NCBI RefSeq assembly: GCF_000523235.1
Contig: NZ_CP006850.1
Location: 4,154,001 to 4,218,000, forward strand
Reading direction: 5' to 3'
DNA length: 64,000 bases
Source of the DNA: Nocardia nova SH22a
GTDB taxonomy: Bacteria; Actinomycetota; Actinomycetes; Mycobacteriales; Mycobacteriaceae
The notes under the pieces were generated by a model. That model saw only the letters and a program-made list of their open reading frames with translations, had not been told where the DNA came from and made no database searches. Below are positions 26,781 through 35,916 of the stretch, piece by piece. The position numbers and the translations under genes were made by a program. Positions within the stretch are counted from its first letter, which is position 1. Each line of letters begins with the position of its first letter.

Positions 26781-27977
26781 ATGACCGCCACCGAACCGCA
26801 GATCGTGCACAGCACCGCCGAACTCGTCGCCCGGGCAAGGGAACTCGCACCGCTGCTGAAGAAGAACGCCGCCGCGGGGGAACAGGACCGCCGTGTCGCC
26901 GAAGAGAGCATCCAGGCGCTGACCGACGCCGGACTGTTCCGGATCGCCACGCCGAAACGGTACGGCGGGTACGAGACGTCGATGCGGACCATGCTCGAGG
27001 TGTCGGCGGCGGTCGCCGAGGCCGACGGCGGCACCGCGTGGGTGGTGACGCTCACCAACGTGATGTCGTGGGTGGTCGGCCTGTTCCCCGAACGCGCCCA
27101 GGACGAGGTGTTCGGCGCCGACCCCGACGCCAAGGTGTCCGGGGTGCTGTCCCCCACCGCCGAGACCCGCAAGGTCGACGGCGGCTGGCGCGTCACCGGC
27201 AAGTGGTACTACAACTCCGGATCGCTGCATGCCGACTGGGCCGGACTGGGCATTCCGCTCACCGACGACACCGGCGCGGTGGTCGATCAGGGCATGGCGC
27301 TGATCCCCCGCACCGATCTGGGGCTCGAGGACACCTGGTTCGTGGCCGGGATGCGCTCGTCGGGCAGCAACTGCCTGGTCGCCGAGGACGTCTTCGTGCC
27401 CGAACACCGAGTGATGCGGGTGCCCCCGGCGATCACCGGCGACTACCCCACCGAACACACCGAGGAGACGCTCTACCGCTCGGCGCTGGTGCCGGTGCTC
27501 GCGCTGGTGCTGGTCGGGCCGCAGCTCGGAATGGGCCGCGCCGCTTTGGATCTGGTGGTCGGCAAGGCCGCGAACAAGCCGATCTCCTACACCTTCTTCA
27601 CCTCCCAGCAGGAGTCCGCCGGCTTCCAGTTGCAGATCGCCGAGGCCGCCCGCCTGATCGACACGGCCCAGTTGATCGCCCACCGCGCCGCCGCCGATAT
27701 CGACGAGGCCGCCGTGCGCGGCGAATACCCCGACTACCTGACCCGCGCCCGGGTGCGGTCGGACACCGGCTACGTCGCCGAGTGCATCACCCGTGCCATC
27801 GAGATCCTCCTGTCCGCACACGGTGCGGGCTCGTTCGCCGAAGTCAATCCGCTGCAACGGATCTGGCGCGACTCGGCCACCGCGGCCCGGCACGCCATCG
27901 TGTCGCCCCAGATCGGCTACGAGATCTACGGCAAGGCCCTGCTGGGTGTCGCCGAACCGATCACCCCACTGGTCTGA
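26781..27977 (+). CDS. HsaA-like flavin-dependent hydroxylase, copy 2
   Basis: 398 residues, same family and motifs as 22751-23953 and nearly collinear with it: PKRYGGYETSMRTML, EADGGTAWVVTLTN, GKWYYNSGSLHADW and SSGSNCLVAEDVFVP. It starts 30 bp after the flavin reductase with an AGGAG ribosome-binding site, so this copy is the obvious oxygenase partner. Why two close copies exist under the same operator set is not clear: different substrates, sequential hydroxylations, or a mixed oligomer. Confidence 0.82.
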   Translation: MTATEPQIVHSTAELVARARELAPLLKKNAAAGEQDRRVAEESIQALTDAGLFRIATPKRYGGYETSMRTMLEVSAAVAEADGGTAWVVTLTNVMSWVVGLFPERAQDEVFGADPDAKVSGVLSPTAETRKVDGGWRVTGKWYYNSGSLHADWAGLGIPLTDDTGAVVDQGMALIPRTDLGLEDTWFVAGMRSSGSNCLVAEDVFVPEHRVMRVPPAITGDYPTEHTEETLYRSALVPVLALVLVGPQLGMGRAALDLVVGKAANKPISYTFFTSQQESAGFQLQIAEAARLIDTAQLIAHRAAADIDEAAVRGEYPDYLTRARVRSDTGYVAECITRAIEILLSAHGAGSFAEVNPLQRIWRDSATAARHAIVSPQIGYEIYGKALLGVAEPITPLV

Positions 27978-28002
27978 GCGCGACCACGCGGAAGGAACGG
28001 AC

Positions 28003-28965
28003 ATGAACGTCCCGCACATTCGACGCCCCAGGCACCGCCTGCGGCACGCGGTACTCGGCGCGGCGGCGGTACTCGGCACTGTGATCGCCGCCGCCGCACA
28101 GCAGATCGCCCCCGCGAACGCCGCACCGGCACCGGCACCGGCCGCCGCCACCGCGACCCAGCAGTTCAGCGTCCTCGGCGGACAGCTCACCGGGCGCTAC
28201 CGCCTCGCCGAGCATCCGCGTCCGGGGGCGCCGATCCTGGTGTTGATCCACGGTGGCGGTGAGGGCTCCGAATATTACGACGCCCCCGGCCATTCCGTAC
28301 TGGACCTCGCCGCGCGCAGCGGCTACTCGGCCTTCGCGCTGGATCGGCCCGGCTACCACGGCAGCGCCTCGCTCGGCTTCCCATCCGACAGCGACCACGG
28401 CCTGTTCGACGCGACCGCGGCCCGGCTCGACGACGCGATCACCGAGATCTGGCGCACCCACGGAGGTTCCGCATCCGGCGTCGTCGTGCACGGTTCCTCC
28501 ATCGGCGGCGCCATCGCGCTGACCCTGGCGTCGCGGTGGAGCGCCGAACACGCACGGGGAGAGCAACACTGGCCGCTGCTGGGCCTGGCCGTCACCGACG
28601 TCGCCCAGCAACCCCAGCCCTGGGCGGTGACCGCGTGGCGGGCCACTCCCCCGGTTCAGACGTTCACCATCGGCGGACTGTCCGCGCCGCGGCCGGAACT
28701 GCTCGAAATCGTGGGCGGATGGACCGAGAACTGGTCCCGGATCGCCTCGAGCATCACGGTTCCCGTGCACTACCGGCTCGCGCAGTTCGACGAACTGTGG
28801 ATCTCGCGACCCGATCTGATCGACCAGTTCGCCGCCGCCCTGCGCACCTCGTCGCCGTCGGTGGACGCCGCCACCACCGCGGACGCCTTCCACCCCATCG
28901 GCAACAGTCCCGCCGCCGACAGCTACAACGCCCAGTTCGTGCAGTTCGTCGGCCGGTTCGGCTGA
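28003..28965 (+). CDS. Exported alpha/beta hydrolase
   Basis: 320 residues. A signal peptide with a long basic start (RRPRHRLRH), a hydrophobic Ala-rich core and an ANA-A cleavage site near residue 41 is followed by a Pro/Ala linker. The hydrolase domain has LVLIHGGGEGSEYYD (oxyanion), GSSIGGAIAL (nucleophile Ser) and a C-terminal DAFHPIG that may hold the catalytic His. It probably acts outside the membrane on an ester or similar substrate that enters the pathway. ATG with GAAGGAA upstream. Third gene of the plus-strand cluster A operon. Confidence 0.75.
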   Translation: MNVPHIRRPRHRLRHAVLGAAAVLGTVIAAAAQQIAPANAAPAPAPAAATATQQFSVLGGQLTGRYRLAEHPRPGAPILVLIHGGGEGSEYYDAPGHSVLDLAARSGYSAFALDRPGYHGSASLGFPSDSDHGLFDATAARLDDAITEIWRTHGGSASGVVVHGSSIGGAIALTLASRWSAEHARGEQHWPLLGLAVTDVAQQPQPWAVTAWRATPPVQTFTIGGLSAPRPELLEIVGGWTENWSRIASSITVPVHYRLAQFDELWISRPDLIDQFAAALRTSSPSVDAATTADAFHPIGNSPAADSYNAQFVQFVGRFG

Positions 28966-29021
28966 GATGACGAACAACGCTGCGACGCAACCGGTTCCAA
29001 CGTATTGATCAGGAGAGAACA

Positions 29022-29945
29022 ATGGGACTGCACCGACTGACCGCCATCACCATCGGCGTGCCCGATCCGGACGCCACCGCCGACTACTACCGCGATTTCG
29101 GTCTCGCCGACCTCGGCGGCCACCGCTTCGGCACCGTCGACGGCGGTGAGCAACTGCGCCTGGCCCGCACCCCGCAGCGGCGGTTGCTCGAGCTCGGCAT
29201 CGGCGTCCACGACCGTGACGATCTGGCCCGCATCGCATCGCGGCTGGACAAGCTCACCATCACCCACAAGCTCGACCAGGACCGCCTCACCGTCGAGGAC
29301 CCGAATTCCTCGCTCACCGTGGTGGTGGAGGTCGCCGCCGAGATCAGCGAAGAACCGGCGGCCGCGGCGGCCACCAACGGTCCGGGCCGCCTCGACCGGA
29401 TCGATGCCCGCGCCGACGGAATCGGTCGCACCGCACCGGTCCGGCCGCGCAAACTCGGCCATGTCGTCATCGGGTCCCTGGATCAGGAGGCCAGCCAGCG
29501 TTTCTTCGCCGAGGGCCTCGGTTTCAAGATCAGCGATCGGGTGCCCGGTCTGGCCGCGTTCATGCGCTGCTCCACCGATCACCACAATGTTCTGGTCCAG
29601 CAGGCGCCGCTGAACTTCCTGCACCACACCGCGTGGGAGGTCGACGATGTGGACGAGGTCGGCCGCGGCGCGACCGCGATGCTGGAGGCCGATCCCGAGC
29701 GGCACGTCTGGGGCCTGGGCCGCCACCACATCGGATCCAATTTCTTCTGGTACCTCAAGGATCCGGCGGGCAACTTCTCCGAGTACTACAGCGATCTGGA
29801 CTGCATCGTCGACGACGCGCTGTGGAAGCCGGAGGTCGTGGAAGGGGCCAAGGGGCTGTACAACTGGGGTCCGCCGCCCCCGCCGTCGTTCCTCGCGCCG
29901 GAGGATCTCGCCGCCCTCATGACCGGCTCGCACTCGCCCGAGTAG
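29022..29945 (+). CDS. Extradiol (type I) ring-cleavage dioxygenase, VOC family
   Basis: 307 residues with two VOC domains, as in BphC/HsaC catechol dioxygenases. The C-terminal active domain shows candidate Fe(II) ligands H147 (KLGHVVIGS), H201/H202 (FLHHTAWEV) and E254 (NFSEYYSD), plus the GLGRHHIGSNFFWYLKDPAG stretch that corresponds to the second-sphere His/Tyr region. It probably opens a catechol ring produced by the hydroxylases. Downstream of the exported hydrolase in the same operon. ATG with AGGAG upstream. Confidence 0.85.
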   Translation: MGLHRLTAITIGVPDPDATADYYRDFGLADLGGHRFGTVDGGEQLRLARTPQRRLLELGIGVHDRDDLARIASRLDKLTITHKLDQDRLTVEDPNSSLTVVVEVAAEISEEPAAAAATNGPGRLDRIDARADGIGRTAPVRPRKLGHVVIGSLDQEASQRFFAEGLGFKISDRVPGLAAFMRCSTDHHNVLVQQAPLNFLHHTAWEVDDVDEVGRGATAMLEADPERHVWGLGRHHIGSNFFWYLKDPAGNFSEYYSDLDCIVDDALWKPEVVEGAKGLYNWGPPPPPSFLAPEDLAALMTGSHSPE

Positions 29946-29971
29946 CTCGAATCACGCACGGTAGGACTTCC

Positions 29972-31564
29972 ATGACCGACAACTCCGGTGCCGATCGCAC
30001 CGAGATCATCACGACCACGCACGGACCGGTGCGCGGCAGTATCGGCGACGGTATGCGCCGATTCCTCGGAATACCCTATGCCGCACCGCCGATCGGCGAT
30101 CTGCGGTGGCGGCCGCCGGTCTCCCCGACCGCCTGGACCGAGCCACGCGACGCGCTGGCGTTCGGCAGCGTCTGCGCGCAGGACACCTCGCGCTTTCCCG
30201 GGTTCGGTCACCACAGCGATACCGAGGACTGCCTGTATCTCAACGTCTTCACCCCCGCGGACAGTGGACCGGACGCGAAACTGCCTGTGATGGTGTGGAT
30301 TCCGGGTGGCGGGCTGTTCATCGGCGGCAGCGGGGACTACGACCCGAGCGCCCTGGTCACCGCCGGGAACGTCGTCTTCGTGTCGATGAACTACCGCCTC
30401 AACGTCTTCGGCTTCTTCTCCCATCCGGCCATCAACGCCGAAGGCCATGCGGCCGGTAACTACGGCATCATGGATCAGCAGTTCGCGCTGCTGTGGGTGC
30501 GCGACAACATCGCCCGCTTCGGCGGCGATCCGGACAACGTCACCGTCTTCGGCGAATCGGCGGGCGGAGCGAGTACGGTGTGCCACTTGGCATCTCCGGG
30601 ATCGGCGGGTCTGTTCCACCAGGCGATCCTGCAGAGTTGCAGCGTGGTCGCGACCGCGGCGACCCCGACGCTGTCCAGTGTCGAACACGTCGGAGCCGCC
30701 CTGGCAACCGCCGCCGGATGCGAGAACCAGACGCCCGACGCACTGCGGGCCATCCCCACCGCCGATCTGATGGCCGCCAATGCGGTGCCGGAGGGCACCT
30801 TCGGTGTCGGGCAGTTCCACATCGGCCTCACCGCCGACGGCACGGTCATCCCCGCGCCGATGAACGAACTGTTCGCCGCCGGTCGCTTCCACCGGGTACC
30901 GGTGATCAACGGCGTCAATCGCGACGAGTTCAGCTGGTTCCAGGCGATGGTCGAACTCGCCACCGGGCAGATCGTCACCGAGGAGGCCTACCCGCACGTC
31001 GTCGGCCCGGTGTTCGAGGTGGCGGCCGCCAGCGGACTGCTCGCCACCGCGATTCCCGCCGAGGCGGTACCGGAGATCCTGCGGCGCTACCCGGTCGACG
31101 CCTATCCCGCGCCCGCACGGGCACTGGCCGCCGCCGTGGGCGACGCGGGTGTCATCTGTGACGGCGGGTGGCGCACGACCCACATCCTGGAGGCCACCGG
31201 ATATCCCGTCTACGCCTACGAATTCGATGTCCCCGACTCTCCTGTGCCGTGGCCGGAGGTCTCTTTCCCCTACGGTTCGGCACACGTCCAGGAGGTGCAG
31301 TACATCTTCCCGCGCTTTCACGGCGCGAGCGGCGCCGCGCAGGACCTCAATCCGCGACAACAGCGGCTGGCCGATCTGATGGTCCGGTACTGGACCAACT
31401 TCGCCCACCACGGCGATCCCAACGGTGGCATGCCCGCTCCCGAATGGCCCCGCTACGATCCGGGGCAGGACAATTTCCTGCTGTTGCGCGCACCGGACCC
31501 GGTCGTGGTGCCTCAGTTCGGCAAGACCCACCACATCGACTTCTGGAACGGTTTCCATTCCTGA
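29972..31564 (+). CDS. Type B carboxylesterase
   Basis: 530 residues, typical size for carboxylesterase/para-nitrobenzyl esterase family enzymes. Motifs: FLGIPYAAPPIG, EDCLYLNVFTP, VWIPGGGLFIGG (oxyanion hole), VTVFGESAGGAS (nucleophile Ser), and a C-terminal NFAHHGDPN with a catalytic-His-type context. No signal peptide, so cytoplasmic. Last gene of the plus operon, 26 bp after the dioxygenase. It may hydrolyse an aryl ester intermediate. Convergent with the P450 gene, 20 bp apart. Confidence 0.85.
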   Translation: MTDNSGADRTEIITTTHGPVRGSIGDGMRRFLGIPYAAPPIGDLRWRPPVSPTAWTEPRDALAFGSVCAQDTSRFPGFGHHSDTEDCLYLNVFTPADSGPDAKLPVMVWIPGGGLFIGGSGDYDPSALVTAGNVVFVSMNYRLNVFGFFSHPAINAEGHAAGNYGIMDQQFALLWVRDNIARFGGDPDNVTVFGESAGGASTVCHLASPGSAGLFHQAILQSCSVVATAATPTLSSVEHVGAALATAAGCENQTPDALRAIPTADLMAANAVPEGTFGVGQFHIGLTADGTVIPAPMNELFAAGRFHRVPVINGVNRDEFSWFQAMVELATGQIVTEEAYPHVVGPVFEVAAASGLLATAIPAEAVPEILRRYPVDAYPAPARALAAAVGDAGVICDGGWRTTHILEATGYPVYAYEFDVPDSPVPWPEVSFPYGSAHVQEVQYIFPRFHGASGAAQDLNPRQQRLADLMVRYWTNFAHHGDPNGGMPAPEWPRYDPGQDNFLLLRAPDPVVVPQFGKTHHIDFWNGFHS

Positions 31565-31584
31565 AGCGCGAACACCGGGGCCGC

Positions 31585-32844
31585 CTATCCGGCGGCGCGC
31601 GATGCAGCCGTCGTATCCCAGGCCATCCGCAGCCTCGAGATACCTTGCACCTGAACACCTTCGACGTAATCATCCGGATAGGCCGGTTCCTCGGCCATGC
31701 GCAGTCCGGGCAGGCGACGCAGGAGTTGCTGGAGGGCGACCGTCGCCTCCAAGCGGGCCAAGGGTGCGCCCAGGCAGGCGTGCGGGCCTTTGCTGAAGGC
31801 GATGTGTTTGACGTGTTCCCGGCGGAAGATGTCGAACTCGTCGGCGCGGTCGAATGCGGTCTCGTCGCGGCCGGTGCTGGCCCAGCAGATCTGTACCAGC
31901 GCTCCGGCGGGAATCGTCACCTCGCCGATGGTGACATCGGTGGTGGCGATGCGGAAATTGCCTTTCACCGAGGAGAAGTACCGCAGGCTCTCCTCCACCG
32001 CGGCGCCGGCGAGTCCGGGATCGGCGCGGACGGCGGCGAGCTGCTCGGGGTGGCGAAAGAGCATCAGCATCATATTGCTGATCTGATAGCGCGTGGTTTC
32101 GTTCCCCGCGCCGATCAATGTGCTGACGAGACTGACGAGTTCGGCCTCCGAGAGCGACGGTTCGCCCTCGGCGTCGGCGCAGGCGATCAGGTTCGAGAGC
32201 AGATCGTCGCCGGGATCGGCGCGGCCGCGCTGGATGGCGTGTTCGAGGAAGTCGTAGTAAGTGCCGTAGTGCTCGAACAGTTCGGCTTGTTCCCGCTGGG
32301 TCAGATTCGGATTCAAACTGGCCGGGCGTTCGTCGGAATAGCGTCGCATCTCGTGGCTGTCCGACGGGGGCATGCCCAGAATTCTCGCGATGGTCAGCAG
32401 GGACAGCGGCACGGTGAATTGTTCGACCAGATCACAGGATCCGTCCCCGAGAAAGGTGTCGATCAGTTCGTCGGCGATCTTCCGGATCTCCGGTTCCAGC
32501 AGCGCCACTCGCCGGGGCTGGAACGGCCCGTTGGCCAGTTTGCGGATGCGGGTGTGCACGGGCGCGTCGGCATTCGCGAGGCTGGGCGCCTGATATTCGA
32601 ATCCGCGCGGCAACAGGTGCTCATTACCCGGGTGCACCTTCACCAGGGAGAAGAACCCCTCGGAGCTGAGCTGTCTCGTATTCGTCACCGCGGCGACCAC
32701 ATCGTTGTATCGGGTGATCTGCCAATAACCGAGCCGCTCGTCCCAGAACACGGGAGCCTCGCGGCGGGCTTCCTCCCAGGCCGGATATGGATCGCGCATC
32801 TCGGTCGGGTCGGCGGAGGTGAGGTGTGGACACTGATTGACCAT
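31585..32844 (-). CDS. Cytochrome P450
   Basis: 419 residues, soluble bacterial class I P450. I-helix AGNETT at 246-251 (the usual acidic-Thr pair reads E-T), ExxR at 285-288 (ESLR), and heme loop FSKGPHACLG with ligand Cys357. It needs ferredoxin and reductase, neither of which is in the window. ATG chosen over the GTG one codon earlier because AGGAA lies 6 nt upstream. Last gene of the minus-strand cluster B operon. Likely hydroxylates or demethylates the cluster B substrate. Confidence 0.9.
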   Translation of the reverse strand: MVNQCPHLTSADPTEMRDPYPAWEEARREAPVFWDERLGYWQITRYNDVVAAVTNTRQLSSEGFFSLVKVHPGNEHLLPRGFEYQAPSLANADAPVHTRIRKLANGPFQPRRVALLEPEIRKIADELIDTFLGDGSCDLVEQFTVPLSLLTIARILGMPPSDSHEMRRYSDERPASLNPNLTQREQAELFEHYGTYYDFLEHAIQRGRADPGDDLLSNLIACADAEGEPSLSEAELVSLVSTLIGAGNETTRYQISNMMLMLFRHPEQLAAVRADPGLAGAAVEESLRYFSSVKGNFRIATTDVTIGEVTIPAGALVQICWASTGRDETAFDRADEFDIFRREHVKHIAFSKGPHACLGAPLARLEATVALQQLLRRLPGLRMAEEPAYPDDYVEGVQVQGISRLRMAWDTTAASRAAG

Positions 32845-32903
32845 CACGGTTTCCTAGCTGGGTGAGGTGATCAACGGTATTGCGCCGGTGCGGTTCTCGC
32901 GGT

Positions 32904-33527
32904 TCAGGGCTTCTCGACACCTGCCCAGTCGAAGGCATCCGCATACAGGGTCGCCACCTGCTCGGGACGGTCGTCGGCGGGCAGGTCCTGGCCGATGCGG
33001 TAGCCGGATCGGGCGAGGCTCCAGGCGAGCAGCCGGTACGGCGGACGCAGATCGGCCAGTTCGGTGGGGTCGACCGCCACGTGCTGCCCGGGAACGGCGG
33101 GGTTCAGTTCGTCGCGTTCGTAGACGACTTCCATACGCGAAATACCCACTGCGCCATAGTCGTCGCGCACCCGGTACAGCAGTCGGCAATGGGCGGTGAG
33201 CACGCACTCGACATCGTCGACCACCGGATAGGTTTCCACGGCGGCGGGTAGCGCGACCACGGCGCGGTCGGCAGCCACCCGCACCGTCGGTGGTCCGAGC
33301 CGGTGCCGGGACGCCACTCCCCGCGCACTCATCTCGATGGAACGCCGCGTGAATTCGGCCCCGGTCCCGGAGAACCAGCTCAGTTCGACATGGGAATCGG
33401 CGTGGAAGCAGCGCTCCATCCGATCCCACCAATTGCGGTCTCGCGCTTCCCGTTCCGCGAGGACCACCTGAATCGCCCGCGCCGCGTCGAGACCGGAGGA
33501 ATCGCCGTCGGGGACATGATTGTGCAT
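32904..33527 (-). CDS. SnoaL-like (NTF2 fold) protein, long type, cluster B
   Basis: 207 residues, paralogue of 19196-19816 along its whole length (RDRNWWDRMERCF, ELSWFSGTG, PPYRLLAWSLARSGY). ATG with AGGAG 5 nt upstream. It lies between the P450 and the cluster B amidohydrolase, just as its twin lies next to the cluster A amidohydrolase. Function unknown; an isomerase, hydratase or hydrolase role in the pathway is inferred from the fold. Confidence 0.75.
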   Translation of the reverse strand: MHNHVPDGDSSGLDAARAIQVVLAEREARDRNWWDRMERCFHADSHVELSWFSGTGAEFTRRSIEMSARGVASRHRLGPPTVRVAADRAVVALPAAVETYPVVDDVECVLTAHCRLLYRVRDDYGAVGISRMEVVYERDELNPAVPGQHVAVDPTELADLRPPYRLLAWSLARSGYRIGQDLPADDRPEQVATLYADAFDWAGVEKP

Positions 33528-33589
33528 ACAGAACTCCTGACAATGCGGCGGTGGACGGAGACGGGCGGTGTCCGGCGTCCACCGTTGTT

Positions 33590-34756
33590 CTAGGACCCGC
33601 TGGTACGCGCCGACGACTCGGCGGGATGGTGTTCGATACCGCCGCACCAGATGCGCGAGATATTTCTCGTATCGCGGATATCGTTCACCGGGTCGCCGTC
33701 GACGAGGACGAGATCCGCGCGCCGACCCGGCTCGATCACGCCGCGATCCCCGAGTCCGAAGTATTCGGCCGGAAGGGATGTCGCGGCGCGCAGTGCGTCG
33801 ACGGTGGTCACACCGGCCTCGACCAGAAGTTCCAGTTCGTGGTGCAGGCTGTCGCCGTGCGACGGTGTCGCCGGGGTGCCCTCGCCGACATTCGCATCGG
33901 TACCGGCGAGGATCGGAACTCCCGCGCGATACATCGCGGTGACGCTGTCGCGGGCCGCGTCGTAGTTCGACCACGCCGCACCGTGGCTGCTACCGCCCGC
34001 CGCCTGCGCGAACCGCTCGACGATGCCCGCCATCATGGTCAGCGTGGGTACGACCACGCGCCCGTCGGCGACCATCCGGGCCACCACCGATTCCGCCACC
34101 ACGGCATCCAGCGGCGCATGCGTGACCACATCGGCTCCGGCGGCCACCGCCATGGCGTAGGCTGCGGCCGAAACAGCGTGGGCGACAGTCAGTTTGCCGT
34201 GTCCCCGGGCGGCGACGACCAGCGCGTCCAGGGTGGCTTGATCGGGGCCGGGGATATCGGCGACCAGTTTGATGTAGTCGGCGCCCTCCGCGATCCGATC
34301 CTCGACGAACTGTTCGGCTCCCTCCGGGCCGCTCAGCACCCCCGCCGCCGGGAACCCGGGCAGTGCGCTGTGCGCGCTGCCGGGGGCGGTGGCCGGAATT
34401 CCGGCGGTGCGAATATCGGTGCGTCCGGGCCGGTGGCGCAGCGCATCGATACGTTCACGCGGCCACGCCGCCATATCCAGTGCGGTGGTCACGCCGAAAT
34501 CGGTCAGGCGCGTCAGATTGCCGAGATCTTCGACGTGGACGTGGGCGTCGATGAGTCCGGGCAGCAATATCATTGCCGCACAGTCGATCACACGCGCACC
34601 GCCGGGATCGGCGCCGATCGTGTCGCCGTCGATCACGACCGTGCTCGGCGACCGCAGCACGGTGCCGTCGAATATCCGCACATTCGTCAGCGCGACCTTC
34701 TCGCGGCCCGTGGCCGCGGTGTCCTCGGTTCGTGGCATGTGCGTCGACTCACTCAC
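33590..34756 (-). CDS. Imidazolonepropionase-like amidohydrolase (cluster B)
   Basis: 388 residues, paralogue of 18067-19185: VRIFDGTVL, LPGLIDAHVHVED, EGADYIKLVAD, AHAVSAAAYAMAVAAG, ILAGTDAN and RADLVLVDGDPV. Note that the second half of the HxH motif reads HVHVED rather than HIHLHG. The GTG start at 34756 overlaps the upstream VOC gene stop by 8 nt; an ATG six codons later is possible. The substrate is unknown but probably a ring or side-chain amide or lactone. Confidence 0.8.
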   Translation of the reverse strand: MSESTHMPRTEDTAATGREKVALTNVRIFDGTVLRSPSTVVIDGDTIGADPGGARVIDCAAMILLPGLIDAHVHVEDLGNLTRLTDFGVTTALDMAAWPRERIDALRHRPGRTDIRTAGIPATAPGSAHSALPGFPAAGVLSGPEGAEQFVEDRIAEGADYIKLVADIPGPDQATLDALVVAARGHGKLTVAHAVSAAAYAMAVAAGADVVTHAPLDAVVAESVVARMVADGRVVVPTLTMMAGIVERFAQAAGGSSHGAAWSNYDAARDSVTAMYRAGVPILAGTDANVGEGTPATPSHGDSLHHELELLVEAGVTTVDALRAATSLPAEYFGLGDRGVIEPGRRADLVLVDGDPVNDIRDTRNISRIWCGGIEHHPAESSARTSGS

Positions 34757-35348
34757 CGGGCCGGAAGGCGTTCATCCGCTGGGAGATCCGCGCGCGCCAT
34801 GCCGAATACGGCTCGAATCCCTCCTGCTCGTGGCAGATCCGTTCGGTCGCCGCGTAGATCTCCTCGTCGGACAGGCTCATGTCGAGCGGCTCCAGGAACG
34901 GCTGCGGGAAATACCATTCGGTGTCGACGAAGAATTCGAGATTGTTCCCCTCGGGATCGTGCGCGTAGATGCTCCACGCGATGCCGTGATTCGCCGGGAA
35001 GACGCTCTGCACGTTCTCCGCCTGGAAGATCTCGTACAGCTCCCGCAGACCGGCCAGCGATCCCACCCGGAACGAGATCTGGTTGATGACGCTTCCGAAC
35101 TGCGGTGAGAAGGGATTCTCCGGCAGATCGTCGGGCTTTCCGGAGGCGAGTACCACCTGGTGGTGATCCAGCGGATCCCGCGACAGGAATACCAGGTCCA
35201 TGCCGACGGCATTGCCCCGATCGGTCACGGTGAATCCGAGGACCCGGGTGTAGAAGTCCTCCATCAGCGCCAGGTCGCGCACGGCGAATCCGAAATGGCT
35301 GAATTGAATGTTCGGTGCGTAGGTCTTCTTCGGTTCGACTGCGGTCAT
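34749..35348 (-). CDS. VOC family extradiol dioxygenase-like protein (cluster B)
   Basis: 199 residues: one glyoxalase/bleomycin-resistance domain (two beta-alpha-beta modules) plus a C-terminal extension of about 55 residues. Metal-ligand candidates are H18 (FSHFGFAV), H62/H63 (PLDHHQVV) and E138 (GNNLEFFVDTEW). The pattern fits single-domain type I extradiol dioxygenases; other VOC activities are possible. The EFFVDTEWYFPQP stretch is characteristic of dioxygenase-annotated members. ATG with AGGAGAAGG upstream. Counterpart of the two-domain enzyme in cluster A. Confidence 0.75.
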   Translation of the reverse strand: MTAVEPKKTYAPNIQFSHFGFAVRDLALMEDFYTRVLGFTVTDRGNAVGMDLVFLSRDPLDHHQVVLASGKPDDLPENPFSPQFGSVINQISFRVGSLAGLRELYEIFQAENVQSVFPANHGIAWSIYAHDPEGNNLEFFVDTEWYFPQPFLEPLDMSLSDEEIYAATERICHEQEGFEPYSAWRARISQRMNAFRPGE

Positions 35349-35418
35349 GATGCGACCTTCTCCTTGTATGGCTCCACGCTGAGCCATCGGTGGACTTGTG
35401 GTTTCGGCGGCACGGGAT

Positions 35419-35877
35419 TCATACCGCGATGTCGGCGCCCGCGATCCGCCGATATGCTTCGCGCACCGCGGGGACGAGCTGCGCCGCGGCGGCCGGATCG
35501 GCATGTGCGGTACGGAGTTTCAGAATGTCACCGGTTCTGCGATCCGCCGGAACATCGTCGCCGCGCGCGGCGATCAACGCGTGGAAGTGCGGATAGTTCT
35601 CGCCGAAGACGAGGAAATAGGTCGCGGGCGCACCGGTGACCTCGGTGACCGCGGCGACCATGTCGCGGGCCCGGCGGCCGACGGAATCGAGTTCCGCGGT
35701 GTCGAGTCCGGTCAGGCGTTCGGCATGCCTGCGGGCGCGCAGTACGAACCAGCCGGGGACGTCGTAACCGGGGACGATCTCACCGGCCCACAGTTCGTCG
35801 CGGAAGACGGTGACCGTTTCGTCGGCCTGCTCCATCTCGCAGATGAGGCAACCGTCGGATGGGGTGTTGTCGGTCAT
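35419..35877 (-). CDS. HIT-like protein with incomplete histidine triad
   Basis: 152 residues of the HIT superfamily (nucleotide hydrolases/transferases). It has the CLICEM start with a CxxC, a central strand VPGWFVLRARRHAERL, and the triad region YPHFHALIAARG. Canonical HxHxH reads H-F-H-A-L here: the middle, nucleophilic His is kept but the third is lost. It sits between the VOC dioxygenase and the flavin hydroxylase of cluster B, an unusual place for a HIT protein. It may have been recruited for another phosphoryl or nucleotidyl reaction. Confidence 0.7.
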   Translation of the reverse strand: MTDNTPSDGCLICEMEQADETVTVFRDELWAGEIVPGYDVPGWFVLRARRHAERLTGLDTAELDSVGRRARDMVAAVTEVTGAPATYFLVFGENYPHFHALIAARGDDVPADRRTGDILKLRTAHADPAAAAQLVPAVREAYRRIAGADIAV

Positions 35878-35916
35878 GAGAAGACTCCAGGGGATCGAAC
35901 GAACAGAACGCGGAAA

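Noticed and set aside
29972..31564. Carboxylesterase as a secreted enzyme
   Set aside because: No signal peptide follows the ATG; upstream in-frame sequence belongs to the antisense/out-of-frame part of the dioxygenase gene.
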